64,000 nt of DNA from Thermohahella caldifontis (GCF_041153465.1 NZ_CP154858.1:1550001-1614000), one strand, 5' to 3'. Positions 25,163 through 33,882 are shown, counted from the first letter of the stretch. Translations and numbers: made by a program. Notes: a model not told the origin generated them from the sequence alone.

Positions 25163-26719
25163 TCACTCCGATACCTCGGGACTTGCATATCCGCCACCAC
25201 CCGGCGTTTCAATCGTGAGCAGGTCACCCGCCGCCACATCCAGGTTGACTTTAGCCGGCAATTCTTCACCGTTGAGCAAGTTGACGCCCGGCTGCCCCGG
25301 AAAACCACCTGCCAGACCCGCAGGGACGCTCCGTCGGCGCTCCGTCAGCAGGGTCACCCGTGCCGGCGCAAGAAACCGCCAGCTGCGTACAAGCCCATCC
25401 CCACCATGCCAGCGTCCCTTGCCGCCGCTACCGCGACGAACCGAATAGCTTTCCACTCTGACGGGATAGAGTGTCTCCAGCACTTCCACCGGGGTATTGA
25501 GGGTATTGGTCATATGTACCTGTCGCGCACTGAGACCATCAAACCCCGGACCTGCGCCATGACCGCCTCCGAGCGTCTCGTAGTAATGCCATGCGTGACC
25601 CGCCCGGCTTCCCGACAGCACCACATTGTTCATGGTCCCCTGGCTGAGCGCCGGCACCCGTTCAGGCAGCATGGCGGCCAGCGCCCGCTGCATCAGATCC
25701 ACTACCCGCTGACTGGTTTCCACATTCCCGGCGCCCACAGCCACGCCTGCAGGTGCATTCAGCAGCGAGCCTTCCGGAGCACTGACCCGGACACAGGAAA
25801 AAACACCGTGACAAGATGGGGTCTGCGGCGGCAGCAAACAACGCACGGCATAGAAGGCTGCTGCCGCGGTCACACTGAGAGGACAGTTAATATTGCCATC
25901 AACAGCCGGCGGTGCCTCGAAACAGCAGTGGATCTGTCCCGACCTGTGAATCAGCCTGAGTCCCAACGGAATCCGTTCATTCCCCCAGCCATCGTCATCC
26001 ATCACATCCTGTGCACGCCACTCGCCCTCCGGCCACTCTTCCAGAGTGCCGGACACCAGTCTGCGTCCATACGCGTTCAAAGCCTGAAGGCCAGCTTCGA
26101 AACCTTCCTTCCCCATACCCTGAAGCAGGATGCCCAGTCTCCGGACGCCGCGCTCACAAGCCGCCAACTGAGCCAACCAGTCAGCCGGCAAGTCACCATC
26201 ACCGCTCCGGGCTCCTTCCAACAGACGGATACGCGCTGCAATGGCTTCCTGCCACTGTCCATCCCTGCGCAGCAGCGAGGGTGGAAAAACCTCCCCCTCT
26301 TCCTCCAGTCGCCTCGCCAGGGGCATACTGCCTTCAGGTTCGCCGATATGAGCATGATGCGCGCGACTGGCGGCAAACCCGGCCAGGTCATCCTTCACAA
26401 AAACTGGCATGACCACCGTAACATCCGGCAGATGGGTACCTCCGCACCGGGGATCGTTGAATACCACCACATCCCCGGGCTGCCATGCGATACGCCCAAC
26501 CACATCCCGCATGGCATGCGCCATGGAGCCCAGGTGAACCGGTATGTGTGCAGCCTGAGCACAGATATGGCCATCCCGGTCGAATAGCGCACACGAGAAG
26601 TCCAGGCGATCCTTGATGTTGGAGGAAACAGCGGCATGACGCAGTACCGTTCCCATTTCCTCGCACACCGCGTTAAGGCGGCTGGCAAACAGGCTCAGCC
26701 CTATGGCATCCAATGACAT
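25163..26719 (-). CDS. hyuB: Hydantoinase B / oxoprolinase B subunit, orphan
   Basis: A 518-residue HyuB-family protein. Signatures include SCALFDRDGHICAQAAHIPV, then PGDVVVFNDPRCGGTHLPDV and the C-terminal glycine-rich ETPGGGGYASP. Family members act with an A subunit in ATP-dependent hydrolysis of hydantoins or 5-oxoproline, but no hyuA is present in this window. The ATG at 26719 is supported by GGAGA eight bases upstream and by family alignment; the frame happens to stay open back to 26881, inside the neighbouring IS. The IS lies 57 bases upstream and probably separates the gene from its original promoter. Substrate is unknown. Confidence 0.85.
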   Translation of the reverse strand: MSLDAIGLSLFASRLNAVCEEMGTVLRHAAVSSNIKDRLDFSCALFDRDGHICAQAAHIPVHLGSMAHAMRDVVGRIAWQPGDVVVFNDPRCGGTHLPDVTVVMPVFVKDDLAGFAASRAHHAHIGEPEGSMPLARRLEEEGEVFPPSLLRRDGQWQEAIAARIRLLEGARSGDGDLPADWLAQLAACERGVRRLGILLQGMGKEGFEAGLQALNAYGRRLVSGTLEEWPEGEWRAQDVMDDDGWGNERIPLGLRLIHRSGQIHCCFEAPPAVDGNINCPLSVTAAAAFYAVRCLLPPQTPSCHGVFSCVRVSAPEGSLLNAPAGVAVGAGNVETSQRVVDLMQRALAAMLPERVPALSQGTMNNVVLSGSRAGHAWHYYETLGGGHGAGPGFDGLSARQVHMTNTLNTPVEVLETLYPVRVESYSVRRGSGGKGRWHGGDGLVRSWRFLAPARVTLLTERRRSVPAGLAGGFPGQPGVNLLNGEELPAKVNLDVAAGDLLTIETPGGGGYASPEVSE

Positions 26720-26760
26720 GATCTTGTCTCCATGCTGTGCATGATGCACCCATGGTAGCA

Positions 26761-26776
26761 CACGCGTATCCAGCCA
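26761..26776. repeat. Target site duplication, left copy
   Basis: CACGCGTATCCAGCCA directly precedes the left end of the IS and is repeated exactly at its right end (28125-28140). Sixteen-base duplications fit one subgroup of the IS1202 family as I recall it. Confidence 0.9.
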
Positions 26777-28124
26777 TGTTAGCAACAAATAGAACTGTCC
26801 GGTTTTGTAGCACATAAACTGTCCGCTTTGGGTCCACTGATGATCAGACTTGGCAGCGGACGTTGGCCGGTGCCTGATCAATAGGTTCGAGGGGGTCGAA
26901 GGGCAGGCCTTCTGGGGTGTAACTGGCCAGTCTTCTGGGGCCGTGGAAGATCGCCAGGGAGCGATCAGGATAACGGTGTACCCGAACCTTGGCCTTGACG
27001 TAATGGCGCCGATAGCGGTCGGCAGGGATCTGCAGCTTGAGTCCCTCGAACGAGACGCAGTTGTCCTTGTTCACGGTGCGTTCGTACTGCTCACACAGGA
27101 TGTCGTCCAGTCCAGGGCCGATGAAAGGCACGAAGGCGCTGCCCTCGACGGCGGGTTTGACGCAGAACTCCCGGTTGAAGGCCGGCAGGTAGTGCTCCCG
27201 AAGGTAGCGGTTGGCCGCCGCCATGGTGGTAATGCCCTGGGCTGCAAGTTCCTTGGGCAGGCGTCCCTGATGGGTGGCGAACTGGCGCTCACAGCGGCCC
27301 CGGGCCTCGGGGGAATAGGCGGGGATCATCTCGACCCCGAGCTGGGCCATGGCCCTGCCGAACTGGGTGAGGTTGGACTTGTCGACCTTGCCGCCGGCCT
27401 TGGGGGTGTGCCAGTAGTGACTGCCCCGGTCGGTATAGAGGCTCGAGGGAAGGCCGTGATCGGTGATGACCTCTCGCATGGCCTGGAAGCTCGAAGCCGT
27501 GCCTTCCTCCTCGACGAAGAACATGGAGTAGTGCTCAGAGGTGGCGTCATCGAAGGTGATGATCAGATCCCAGTGGTGGCCGGGAACCCATTCGTGGGTG
27601 GAGCCATCCTGGTGGAGCATCATGCCGACCATGGGCGCCCGCTCGCGGCGTCGACGATGCTTACCCCGAGCCGGTGCCTTCTTGACCAGGCCTGCCTTCT
27701 GCAAGGTGTTCCGTACCCAGGTATAGCTGCGTGTGCCGCCGTGACGGTCGCGGTAGAAGCTGTAGAAGTGTTTGATGTTCCAGCCGTCGTAGCGCTCCTT
27801 GTAGAGCGCCTCGAGGCGTAGAACCTCATCCACCGGGGCCTTGCGGTGGGAAACCTGACTCAGGCGCTTGTCGATCAGGCCGTCGAGGCCCTCCTCCTCG
27901 TAGCGGTCGATATAGCGCCGGAAGGTCCGCTCACAGACCCCCAGCAGCCGCGCCGCCTCTTCCTGGGTCAGCCGTTTCTCGGTCCATCCCGTATAGGCTT
28001 CTTCGAATCGCATTTTCCGGATCTCCTGTAGCAGTTCTGTCCGTCTCATGGCTCACCTCCTTGGTGATCATGAAACCGGACAAATCACGTGCTACAAGTC
28101 CGGACAGTTTATTTGCTCCCAACA
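26777..28124 (-). mobile_element. Insertion sequence, IS1202/ISNCY type, 1348 bp
   Basis: The element carries one transposase gene and imperfect terminal inverted repeats of about 36 bases: the left end starts TGTTAGCAACAAATA and the right end, read on the minus strand, starts TGTTGGGAGCAAATA; both then contain AACTGTCCGG and TTGTAGCAC. A second subterminal copy of the TGTCCG motif lies inside each end, likely transposase binding sites. A perfect 16-bp direct repeat flanks it. The element looks complete and, since the duplication is still exact, fairly recently inserted. It sits between divergent hyuB and argD. Confidence 0.92.
26844..28049 (-). CDS. IS1202/ISNCY-type DDE transposase
   Basis: A 401-residue transposase. 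An N-terminal helix-turn-helix (LTQEEAARLLGVCERTFRRY, residues 26-45) is followed by an integrase-like DDE core: first Asp in MMLHQDGSTHEWV, second in SSLYTDRGSHYWH, and Glu in SPEARGRCERQFATHQ. A perfect AAGGAGGTGA site precedes the ATG. No frameshift or internal stop is seen, so the enzyme is probably active. Transcription runs toward hyuB, and with no evident terminator before the left IS end it could read into hyuB. Confidence 0.93.
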   Translation of the reverse strand: MRRTELLQEIRKMRFEEAYTGWTEKRLTQEEAARLLGVCERTFRRYIDRYEEEGLDGLIDKRLSQVSHRKAPVDEVLRLEALYKERYDGWNIKHFYSFYRDRHGGTRSYTWVRNTLQKAGLVKKAPARGKHRRRRERAPMVGMMLHQDGSTHEWVPGHHWDLIITFDDATSEHYSMFFVEEEGTASSFQAMREVITDHGLPSSLYTDRGSHYWHTPKAGGKVDKSNLTQFGRAMAQLGVEMIPAYSPEARGRCERQFATHQGRLPKELAAQGITTMAAANRYLREHYLPAFNREFCVKPAVEGSAFVPFIGPGLDDILCEQYERTVNKDNCVSFEGLKLQIPADRYRRHYVKAKVRVHRYPDRSLAIFHGPRRLASYTPEGLPFDPLEPIDQAPANVRCQV

Positions 28125-28140
28125 CACGCGTATCCAGCCA
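28125..28140. repeat. Target site duplication, right copy
   Basis: CACGCGTATCCAGCCA, identical to 26761-26776. It ends at the base before the candidate -35 box of argD. Confidence 0.9.
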
Positions 28141-28169
28141 TTGCACCCTTCAGTCCGAGCCGGTAAGAT
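28141..28169 (+). promoter_or_regulatory. Candidate argD promoter adjoining the IS
   Basis: TTGCAC (28141-28146), 17 bases, then TAAGAT (28164-28169). Each hexamer is only a partial match, so the call is tentative. If right, the IS landed immediately upstream of the -35 box and left the promoter core intact. Confidence 0.35.
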
Positions 28170-28227
28170 AGATCTTCTCGGGGCAGCACTGGCTGCCTTT
28201 TTGCGTTGTGAAGGGGAAAATCAGGAC

Positions 28228-29430
28228 ATGTCGCACAACCCGCTGATGCAGACTTATGGTCGCCAGCCGCTGGCCTTTGACCGGGGTGACGGAGTCTGGC
28301 TGTATGACGAAGCCGGCAACCGGTACTTTGATGCCATATCCGGCATCGGCGTCAACGGTTTGGGGCACAATCACCCGGCGGTTACCGATGCCATCCAGCG
28401 TCAGGCGGCACGCCTGCTGCACTGCTCCAATCTGTACGAAATTCCCTTGCAGACCCAGCTCGCCCGCGAATTGTGTGCAATAGCCGGCATGGACAATGCT
28501 TTCTTCTGCAACTCGGGCGCCGAAGCCAATGAGGCCGCCATCAAGCTGGCCAGGCTCTACGGACATCGCCGCGGCATCCGCACCCCCACCATTGTCGTGC
28601 TCGACAATGCCTTTCACGGCCGGACACTGGCCACGCTGACCGCGACGGGCAACCGCAAGGTTCAGGCAGGCTTCGAACCATTGGTTTCCGGGTTCGTGCG
28701 GGCGCCCTTCAATGACCTGGATGCGCTGCAGCATATTGCCCGGAACAACCCCGACATCGTCGCCATTCTCATGGAGCCGGTTCAGGGCGAAGGCGGACTC
28801 GCCGTGGCCTCGGATGAATATCTCCGGGGTGCAAGAGCCCTGTGCGATGCTCAGGGCTGGCTGATGATGCTGGATGAAGTCCAGACCGGCAACGGGCGGA
28901 CCGGCCATTTCTTCTGTTATCAGGGCGCAGGCATACTGCCTGATGTGGTGACCACGGCAAAAGGGCTTGGAAACGGCCTGCCCATTGGCGCCTGTCTCGC
29001 CCGCGGCGAGGCGGCCGGCGTTTTCACCCCCGGCAGTCACGGTTCCACCTTTGGCGGCAATCCGCTGGTCTGTGCGGGCGCACTGGCTGTGGTCCGCACG
29101 CTGCGCGACGAGCACCTGCCGGAGCGCGCCCGGGTACTGGGTGATCGCCTTCGGGAAACGTTTGAAACCTATTTCAGGGGCTCGGGCTATGTGCGCGACA
29201 TCCGCGGCAAGGGGCTCATGATCGGGATAGAGCTCGACGAGCCCTGCCCCGAGCTTGTGCCGCTGGCCAAGACCCAGCAGTTGCTGATCAATGTGACGCG
29301 CGAGTCGGTCATCCGGCTGCTGCCACCGCTGATCATGACGGACGATGAGGCTGACTGGCTGGCCACTACACTGATTCGTCTCATCAAACTCTACAAGGCA
29401 GACGAGCGTGTTCTGCCCCGCTCTTCATGA
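28228..29430 (+). CDS. argD: Acetylornithine aminotransferase
   Basis: A 400-residue class III PLP aminotransferase of arginine synthesis (N-acetylornithine and 2-oxoglutarate). The N-terminal motif YLYDEAGNRYFDAISGIGVN-type sequence (LYDEAGNRYFDAISGIGVN), the NSGAEANEAAIKLARLYGH stretch and the PLP lysine in VVTTAKGLGNGLPIGAC are present. The ATG at 28228 has AGGA close upstream and gives the family N-terminus; the frame is open back into the IS. argF follows 16 bases after, which supports an arginine role over other class III aminotransferases. Confidence 0.95.
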   Translation: MSHNPLMQTYGRQPLAFDRGDGVWLYDEAGNRYFDAISGIGVNGLGHNHPAVTDAIQRQAARLLHCSNLYEIPLQTQLARELCAIAGMDNAFFCNSGAEANEAAIKLARLYGHRRGIRTPTIVVLDNAFHGRTLATLTATGNRKVQAGFEPLVSGFVRAPFNDLDALQHIARNNPDIVAILMEPVQGEGGLAVASDEYLRGARALCDAQGWLMMLDEVQTGNGRTGHFFCYQGAGILPDVVTTAKGLGNGLPIGACLARGEAAGVFTPGSHGSTFGGNPLVCAGALAVVRTLRDEHLPERARVLGDRLRETFETYFRGSGYVRDIRGKGLMIGIELDEPCPELVPLAKTQQLLINVTRESVIRLLPPLIMTDDEADWLATTLIRLIKLYKADERVLPRSS

Positions 29431-29446
29431 CTGACAGGACAAGACC

Positions 29447-30367
29447 ATGACTGCTGTTCAACATTTTCTGACTCTCAAGGATCTGCCACCGGGCACCCTG
29501 GATTATCTGATCCGCCGTGCCATGATTCTCAAGGACAAGCAGAAGCGGGGCATTCCCTATGCCCCCCTGCCCAACAAGGTGCTGGGCATGATCTTCGAGA
29601 AGTCCTCCACCCGCACCCGGGTTTCCTTTGAAGCCGGCATGGCCCAGTTGGGTGGCCACGCCATCTTCCTGTCACCACGGGATACGCAACTGGGCCGCGG
29701 AGAACCCATCGAGGACAGCGCCCGGGTGCTGTCACGCATGGTGGACATCATCATGATCCGCACCTTCGAGCACGAGAAGCTGGAAACCTTTGCCCGCTAC
29801 GCCAGTGTTCCGGTGATTAATGCGCTCACCGATGATTTTCACCCTTGCCAGCTTCTGGCCGACATCCAGACCTGGGTCGAGCATCGCGGTGCCGTGCAGG
29901 GCAAGCGCGTGGCCTGGATCGGCGATGGCAACAACATGTGCCACAGCTACATGAATGCTGCCACGCAATTCGACTTCCAGCTTGTGGCCGCCTGCCCCAA
30001 GGGCTTCGAACCCAAGGCGGCCATCGTGGCTGACAACGCCTCCCACGTGGCAGTCGTGGAAGATCCCACCGAGGCGGTGCGTGACGCAGATCTGGTCGTG
30101 ACCGATGTCTGGGCCTCCATGGGGCAGGAAGATGAGGCCGAAGCCCGCAAGGAAAAGTTCCGCCCTTACCAGGTTTCTCCCAGGCTCATGGACCTGGCCA
30201 AACCGGACGCATTATTCATGCACTGCCTGCCGGCGCATCGCGGCGAGGAAGTCTCGGAGGACATGCTCGACGATCCCCGCTCGGTGGTTTGGGATGAAGC
30301 CGAAAACCGGCTGCATGCCCAGAAGGCATTGATGGAATACCTGCTGCTGGGAGCCCTGAGCGCGTGA
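29447..30367 (+). CDS. argF: Ornithine carbamoyltransferase
   Basis: A 306-residue enzyme making citrulline from ornithine and carbamoyl phosphate. The carbamoyl-phosphate motif SSTRTRVSFEAGMAQLGG, the HPCQ motif in DDFHPCQLLADIQT, and the ornithine-site FMHCLPAHRGEEV are all intact. It is 16 bases downstream of argD, and its stop overlaps the GTG of the following ABC ATPase gene. Confidence 0.98.
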   Translation: MTAVQHFLTLKDLPPGTLDYLIRRAMILKDKQKRGIPYAPLPNKVLGMIFEKSSTRTRVSFEAGMAQLGGHAIFLSPRDTQLGRGEPIEDSARVLSRMVDIIMIRTFEHEKLETFARYASVPVINALTDDFHPCQLLADIQTWVEHRGAVQGKRVAWIGDGNNMCHSYMNAATQFDFQLVAACPKGFEPKAAIVADNASHVAVVEDPTEAVRDADLVVTDVWASMGQEDEAEARKEKFRPYQVSPRLMDLAKPDALFMHCLPAHRGEEVSEDMLDDPRSVVWDEAENRLHAQKALMEYLLLGALSA

Positions 30368-31422
30368 CCACGGAAAGGCCCGAACTGGAAGTGACCGGCC
30401 TTGCCTGCCGTTACGATGAGACGCCGGTGCTGCAGGATGTCACCTTCCATCTGAATCGCGGCGGTCTCGCCAGCTTGCTCGGACCGAGCGGTTGCGGCAA
30501 GACCACATTGCTGAAAGCGCTGGCCGGCTTTCAGCCGGTTGATGCCGGACAGATCGTGCTGGCGGGACAGGTGCTGTCGCGGCCGGGCATGACCGTTCCG
30601 CCCGAAAACCGGCGCATCGGCATGGTGTTTCAGGACTACGCCCTGTTTCCGCACCTCACGGTTGCGGACAACATCGGCTTCGGTCTTCACCGGCTGGACA
30701 AGGCGTCCCGGAAGCGTGTCGTGGCCGACATGCTGGATCTTGTCGGCCTGCACAGCGTGGCGGAGCAGTACCCTCACGAACTTTCCGGAGGGCAGCAGCA
30801 GCGTGTGGCCCTGGCGCGGGCACTGGCCCCGGAGCCCGAACTGCTGCTGATGGACGAGCCATTCTCGAACCTGGATGCGGAGCTCCGGCTCCGGCTCTCC
30901 CTGGATGTGCGCGACATTCTCAGACAGCGCAAGACATCGGCCATTCTGGTGACTCATGATCAGAACGAAGCCTTCGCCCTGGCTGATCATGTGGGCGTCC
31001 TCCACCAGGGACGCCTCCAGCAATGGGATACACCCTACAACCTGTACCACAATCCTGAAAACCGGTTTGTGGCCGGGTTTGTGGGGCGCGGTTCCTTTGT
31101 CCCCGGTCGTCTGGAAACGCCGGACAGCGTGGCCACGGAACTGGGCGTGATTCGCGGTGACCGGGCCTATATCTGGCCGCCCGGCACGGCGGTGGACGTA
31201 CTTTTGCGCCCGGACGACATTGTACTGGATGAACAGTCCGGTCTCAGAGCGCTCATCCGTGACAAGATCTTTTCCGGCTCGTCGACCCTCTACCGGCTGA
31301 CACTGCCCTCGGGACTGGCGCTGGATGTACTGGCACCCAGCCACCAGGATTACCCGACAGGTACGGAGATCGGCCTGCGTCTCGTGGCCGATCACCTGAT
31401 TGCCTTTCCCGTTTCGCCCTGA
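30364..31422 (+). CDS. ABC transporter ATPase, FbpC/PotA type, orphan
   Basis: A 352-residue importer ATPase. Walker A LLGPSGCGKTTLLKALAG is at about residue 38, the signature motif LSGGQQQRVALARAL near 140, Walker B LLLMDEPFSNLDAELR near 160, and a C-terminal TOBE-like domain follows (about 230-350). This matches the iron(III), polyamine or similar group. It starts at a GTG overlapping the argF stop (GTGA). No permease or binding-protein gene is adjacent, so its substrate and partners are unknown. Confidence 0.9.
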   Translation: MTTERPELEVTGLACRYDETPVLQDVTFHLNRGGLASLLGPSGCGKTTLLKALAGFQPVDAGQIVLAGQVLSRPGMTVPPENRRIGMVFQDYALFPHLTVADNIGFGLHRLDKASRKRVVADMLDLVGLHSVAEQYPHELSGGQQQRVALARALAPEPELLLMDEPFSNLDAELRLRLSLDVRDILRQRKTSAILVTHDQNEAFALADHVGVLHQGRLQQWDTPYNLYHNPENRFVAGFVGRGSFVPGRLETPDSVATELGVIRGDRAYIWPPGTAVDVLLRPDDIVLDEQSGLRALIRDKIFSGSSTLYRLTLPSGLALDVLAPSHQDYPTGTEIGLRLVADHLIAFPVSP

Positions 31423-31425
31423 GGC

Positions 31426-32907
31426 TCAGCGGGTCAGCACCCGCTGAACGGCCGCCTGCCAGCCGTGGTAAAGCCGTTCCCGACGCTCTTCCGGCATCCC
31501 GGGCTCGAAACTCCGGTCGCACTGCCAGAACCTGTCCAATTCAGAGAGATCTCCGATCACCCCGGCGTTCAGCCCCGCCAGCATGGCGGCGCCCAGCGCC
31601 GTGGTTTCTGTCACCCGCGGGCGATCCACGGGCACGGCCAGCATGTCCGAGAGAAACTGCATGAGCCAGTCATTGACCACCATGCCGCCGTCCACCCGGA
31701 GCCGCTCCACGGATCCGGCATCCCGTGCCATGGCCTCGATCAGATCTCGGGTCTGATAGGCAACCGCCTGAATGGCCGCCGTGATGATGTGGTCGGCCGA
31801 AGTATCCCGGGTCATGCCCACAAGCGCCGCACGCGCGTCCGCATCCCACCAGGGCGCGCCCAGCCCGGTAAACGCGGGAACCAGATAAACCGGATTGTCC
31901 GCACCCACCCGCATGGCCGACTCGGTTGTTTCGGCGGCAGAGCGTATCAGCCCCAAGCCGTCCCGCAACCATTGAACCGCTGTGCCGGCATTGAAGATGC
32001 TGCCTTCCAGGGCATAGGTGGTCTGCCCATTGAGACGATAGGCGACCGTGGTCAGCAGACGCGAAGTGGACGTGACTGCTCGTTCGCCGGTATTCAGCAC
32101 CATGAAGCACCCGGTACCATAGGTGCTCTTGATCTGCCCCGGCGCGAGGCACGCCTGTCCCACCAGTGCCGCCTGCTGATCGCCGGCCATGCCGCCAACG
32201 GGTACGGCAGACCCGAACAGTGCCGGTGACACATGACCATAATCCGCAGCACTGTCCCGCACTTCCGGCAGCATGACAGCAGGAATACCGAACAGATCCA
32301 GCAAGGTGTCATCCCACTGCTGGGTATGGATATTGAACAGCAGGGTTCGCGAGGCGTTGGTGGCATCCGTGGCGTGAACCTTGCCCTCCGTCAGGCGCCA
32401 GAGCAGAAAGCTGTCGATGGTACCGGCGCAGAGTTCACCCCGGGCAGCCCGCTCACGCGCGCCTTCCACATGGTCCAGGATCCAGGCGATCTTGCTGGCA
32501 CTGAAGTAGGGATCCAGCAGCAGTCCCGTGCGTGCCGACACTTCTGCCTCATGCCCGGCCGCCCTGAGCGCCTCGCACCGTTCCGCCGTACGCCGGTCCT
32601 GCCAGACAATGGCGCGATAGAGCGGTCGCCCTGTGGCACGCTCCCACACCACAACCGTTTCCCGCTGGTTGGTGATGCCGATGCTGGCCAGGTTGCCGGC
32701 TTCGATGCCGGCGGCATCCAGCGCAGCACGAATGGTCTGCAGGGTGGTATGCCAGATATCTTCCGGGTCATGTTCCACCCAGCCATCCTGTGGGAAATAC
32801 TGGGGAAATTCCTGTTGCCCCACGCCGCAGATGTTGCCCTGCCCGTCAAACACGATGGCGCGGCTGCTTGTCGTACCCTGATCAATGGCCAGCAAATATG
32901 TGTTCAT
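31426..32907 (-). CDS. glpK: Glycerol kinase
   Basis: A 493-residue FGGY-family kinase phosphorylating glycerol to sn-glycerol 3-phosphate. The N-terminal phosphate loop LAIDQGTTSSRAIVFDGQGN, the catalytic-site stretch SIGITNQRETVVVWERATG, and KSTYGTGCFMVLNTGE are typical. Length is normal (E. coli GlpK 502). It is divergent from glpR, and its promoter overlaps a putative GlpR operator at 32948-32965. No glpF gene is adjacent. Confidence 0.97.
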   Translation of the reverse strand: MNTYLLAIDQGTTSSRAIVFDGQGNICGVGQQEFPQYFPQDGWVEHDPEDIWHTTLQTIRAALDAAGIEAGNLASIGITNQRETVVVWERATGRPLYRAIVWQDRRTAERCEALRAAGHEAEVSARTGLLLDPYFSASKIAWILDHVEGARERAARGELCAGTIDSFLLWRLTEGKVHATDATNASRTLLFNIHTQQWDDTLLDLFGIPAVMLPEVRDSAADYGHVSPALFGSAVPVGGMAGDQQAALVGQACLAPGQIKSTYGTGCFMVLNTGERAVTSTSRLLTTVAYRLNGQTTYALEGSIFNAGTAVQWLRDGLGLIRSAAETTESAMRVGADNPVYLVPAFTGLGAPWWDADARAALVGMTRDTSADHIITAAIQAVAYQTRDLIEAMARDAGSVERLRVDGGMVVNDWLMQFLSDMLAVPVDRPRVTETTALGAAMLAGLNAGVIGDLSELDRFWQCDRSFEPGMPEERRERLYHGWQAAVQRVLTR

Positions 32908-32933
32908 TTTCGCGCAATTCCTTTTTGATTGGC

Positions 32934-32962
32934 GTTATACTAGGGTGATTTTCAGTTCTGAA
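32934..32962 (-). promoter_or_regulatory. Candidate glpK promoter
   Basis: On the minus strand TTCAGA (32957-32962), 17 bases, then TATAAC (32934-32939). It lies about 27 bases upstream of the glpK ATG and overlaps the putative operator, consistent with repression. Confidence 0.5.
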
Positions 32963-32965
32963 CAT
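32948..32965 (-). promoter_or_regulatory. Putative GlpR operator, glpK-glpR region
   Basis: The minus strand reads ATGTTCAGAACTGAAAAT. It matches the E. coli GlpR consensus as I recall it at about 12 of 18 positions. It shares ATGTT and TGAAAAT with identical spacing with the site upstream of glpD (33865-33882). Confidence 0.6.
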
Positions 32966-33036
32966 TCTAAACAGAAAACGAACAAAAAAATTTGACCCAG
33001 TCCGCCTTTCGGGCGGCCAGACGAGGGAGGCAAGGC

Positions 33037-33801
33037 GTGGCCCACGAACACAGACATGATCAGATTGTGGCGCTGGTACGCGAGCGCGGATTCGTGTCCA
33101 TCGACGAACTGGCCCAGCATTTCGGCGTGACGCCGCAAACCATCCGTCGCGATATCAATGCCCTGGATGCGGAACAGCGCCTGAAACGCTACCACGGCGG
33201 GGCTGCCTTGCCGCCGTCCACCGCCAACACGGCCTACAGTGAACGGAAAATCCAGCATCTGGCGGAAAAACAGCGGATTGCCGAAGCCATCGCCCGCCGC
33301 ATCCCGAATCAGTCGTCACTGTTCATCAATATCGGTACGACAACGGAAACGATCGCTCAGGCACTGCTCAACCATGAAGGCCTGACCGTCATCACCAACA
33401 ACCTTCATGTAGCCAGCATCCTCAGTGGCAAGGAAGATTTCACCATCATCATCGCCGGCGGCCGGGTGCGCAGCCGTGATGGCGGTATCATCGGTGAGGC
33501 CACCGTGGACTTCGTCAGGCAGTTCAAGTGCGATTTTGCCGTGATCGGCATCAGCGGCATTGACGAGGAGGGAGACCTGCTGGACTTCGATTATCAGGAG
33601 GTCCGTGTCGCCCAGGCCATCATCGAAAGCTCGAGGCGTGTCTTTGTTGCGGCCGACCACACCAAGTTCGGTCGCAAGGCCATGATCCGGCTGGGGCCCG
33701 TGTCACTGGCCAGCCATATTTTCACGGATACACGTCCATCCGACGAGATGGTTTCGCTTCTGGAACGGGAAGGCGTAAAACTGGTTGTTTGCGAACCCTG
33801 A
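33037..33801 (+). CDS. glpR: DeoR-family glycerol-3-phosphate regulon repressor
   Basis: A 254-residue repressor. The DeoR helix-turn-helix (VSIDELAQHFGVTPQTIRRD, about residues 22-41) is followed by the sugar-phosphate sensor domain (SLFINIGTTTETIAQALLNH, then TIIIAGGRVRSRDGGIIGEA). The GTG at 33037 is preferred because GGGAGG lies six bases upstream; a TTG at 32992 is the alternative. Its position between glpK and glpD identifies it as GlpR. A small CCGCC/GGCGG hairpin lies in the leader at 33003-33017. Confidence 0.93.
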   Translation: MAHEHRHDQIVALVRERGFVSIDELAQHFGVTPQTIRRDINALDAEQRLKRYHGGAALPPSTANTAYSERKIQHLAEKQRIAEAIARRIPNQSSLFINIGTTTETIAQALLNHEGLTVITNNLHVASILSGKEDFTIIIAGGRVRSRDGGIIGEATVDFVRQFKCDFAVIGISGIDEEGDLLDFDYQEVRVAQAIIESSRRVFVAADHTKFGRKAMIRLGPVSLASHIFTDTRPSDEMVSLLEREGVKLVVCEP

Positions 33802-33864
33802 CGGATCAAATTTCAGTACACTTGTCACATTTTTATTCAATTTGTATCGCCACCCTGTCCTTTC

Positions 33865-33882
33865 ATGTTGTATTATGAAAAT
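33865..33882 (+). promoter_or_regulatory. Putative GlpR operator upstream of glpD
   Basis: ATGTTGTATTATGAAAAT, 30 bases before the glpD ATG. It shares ATGTT and TGAAAAT with the glpK-side site and also forms a TTTCAT/ATGAAA inverted repeat (33861-33880). Confidence 0.6.

Noticed and set aside
26720..26881. N-terminal extension of HyuB into the IS
   Set aside because: The frame is open only by chance across the IS end; the conserved HyuB start with a ribosome-binding site is at 26719.
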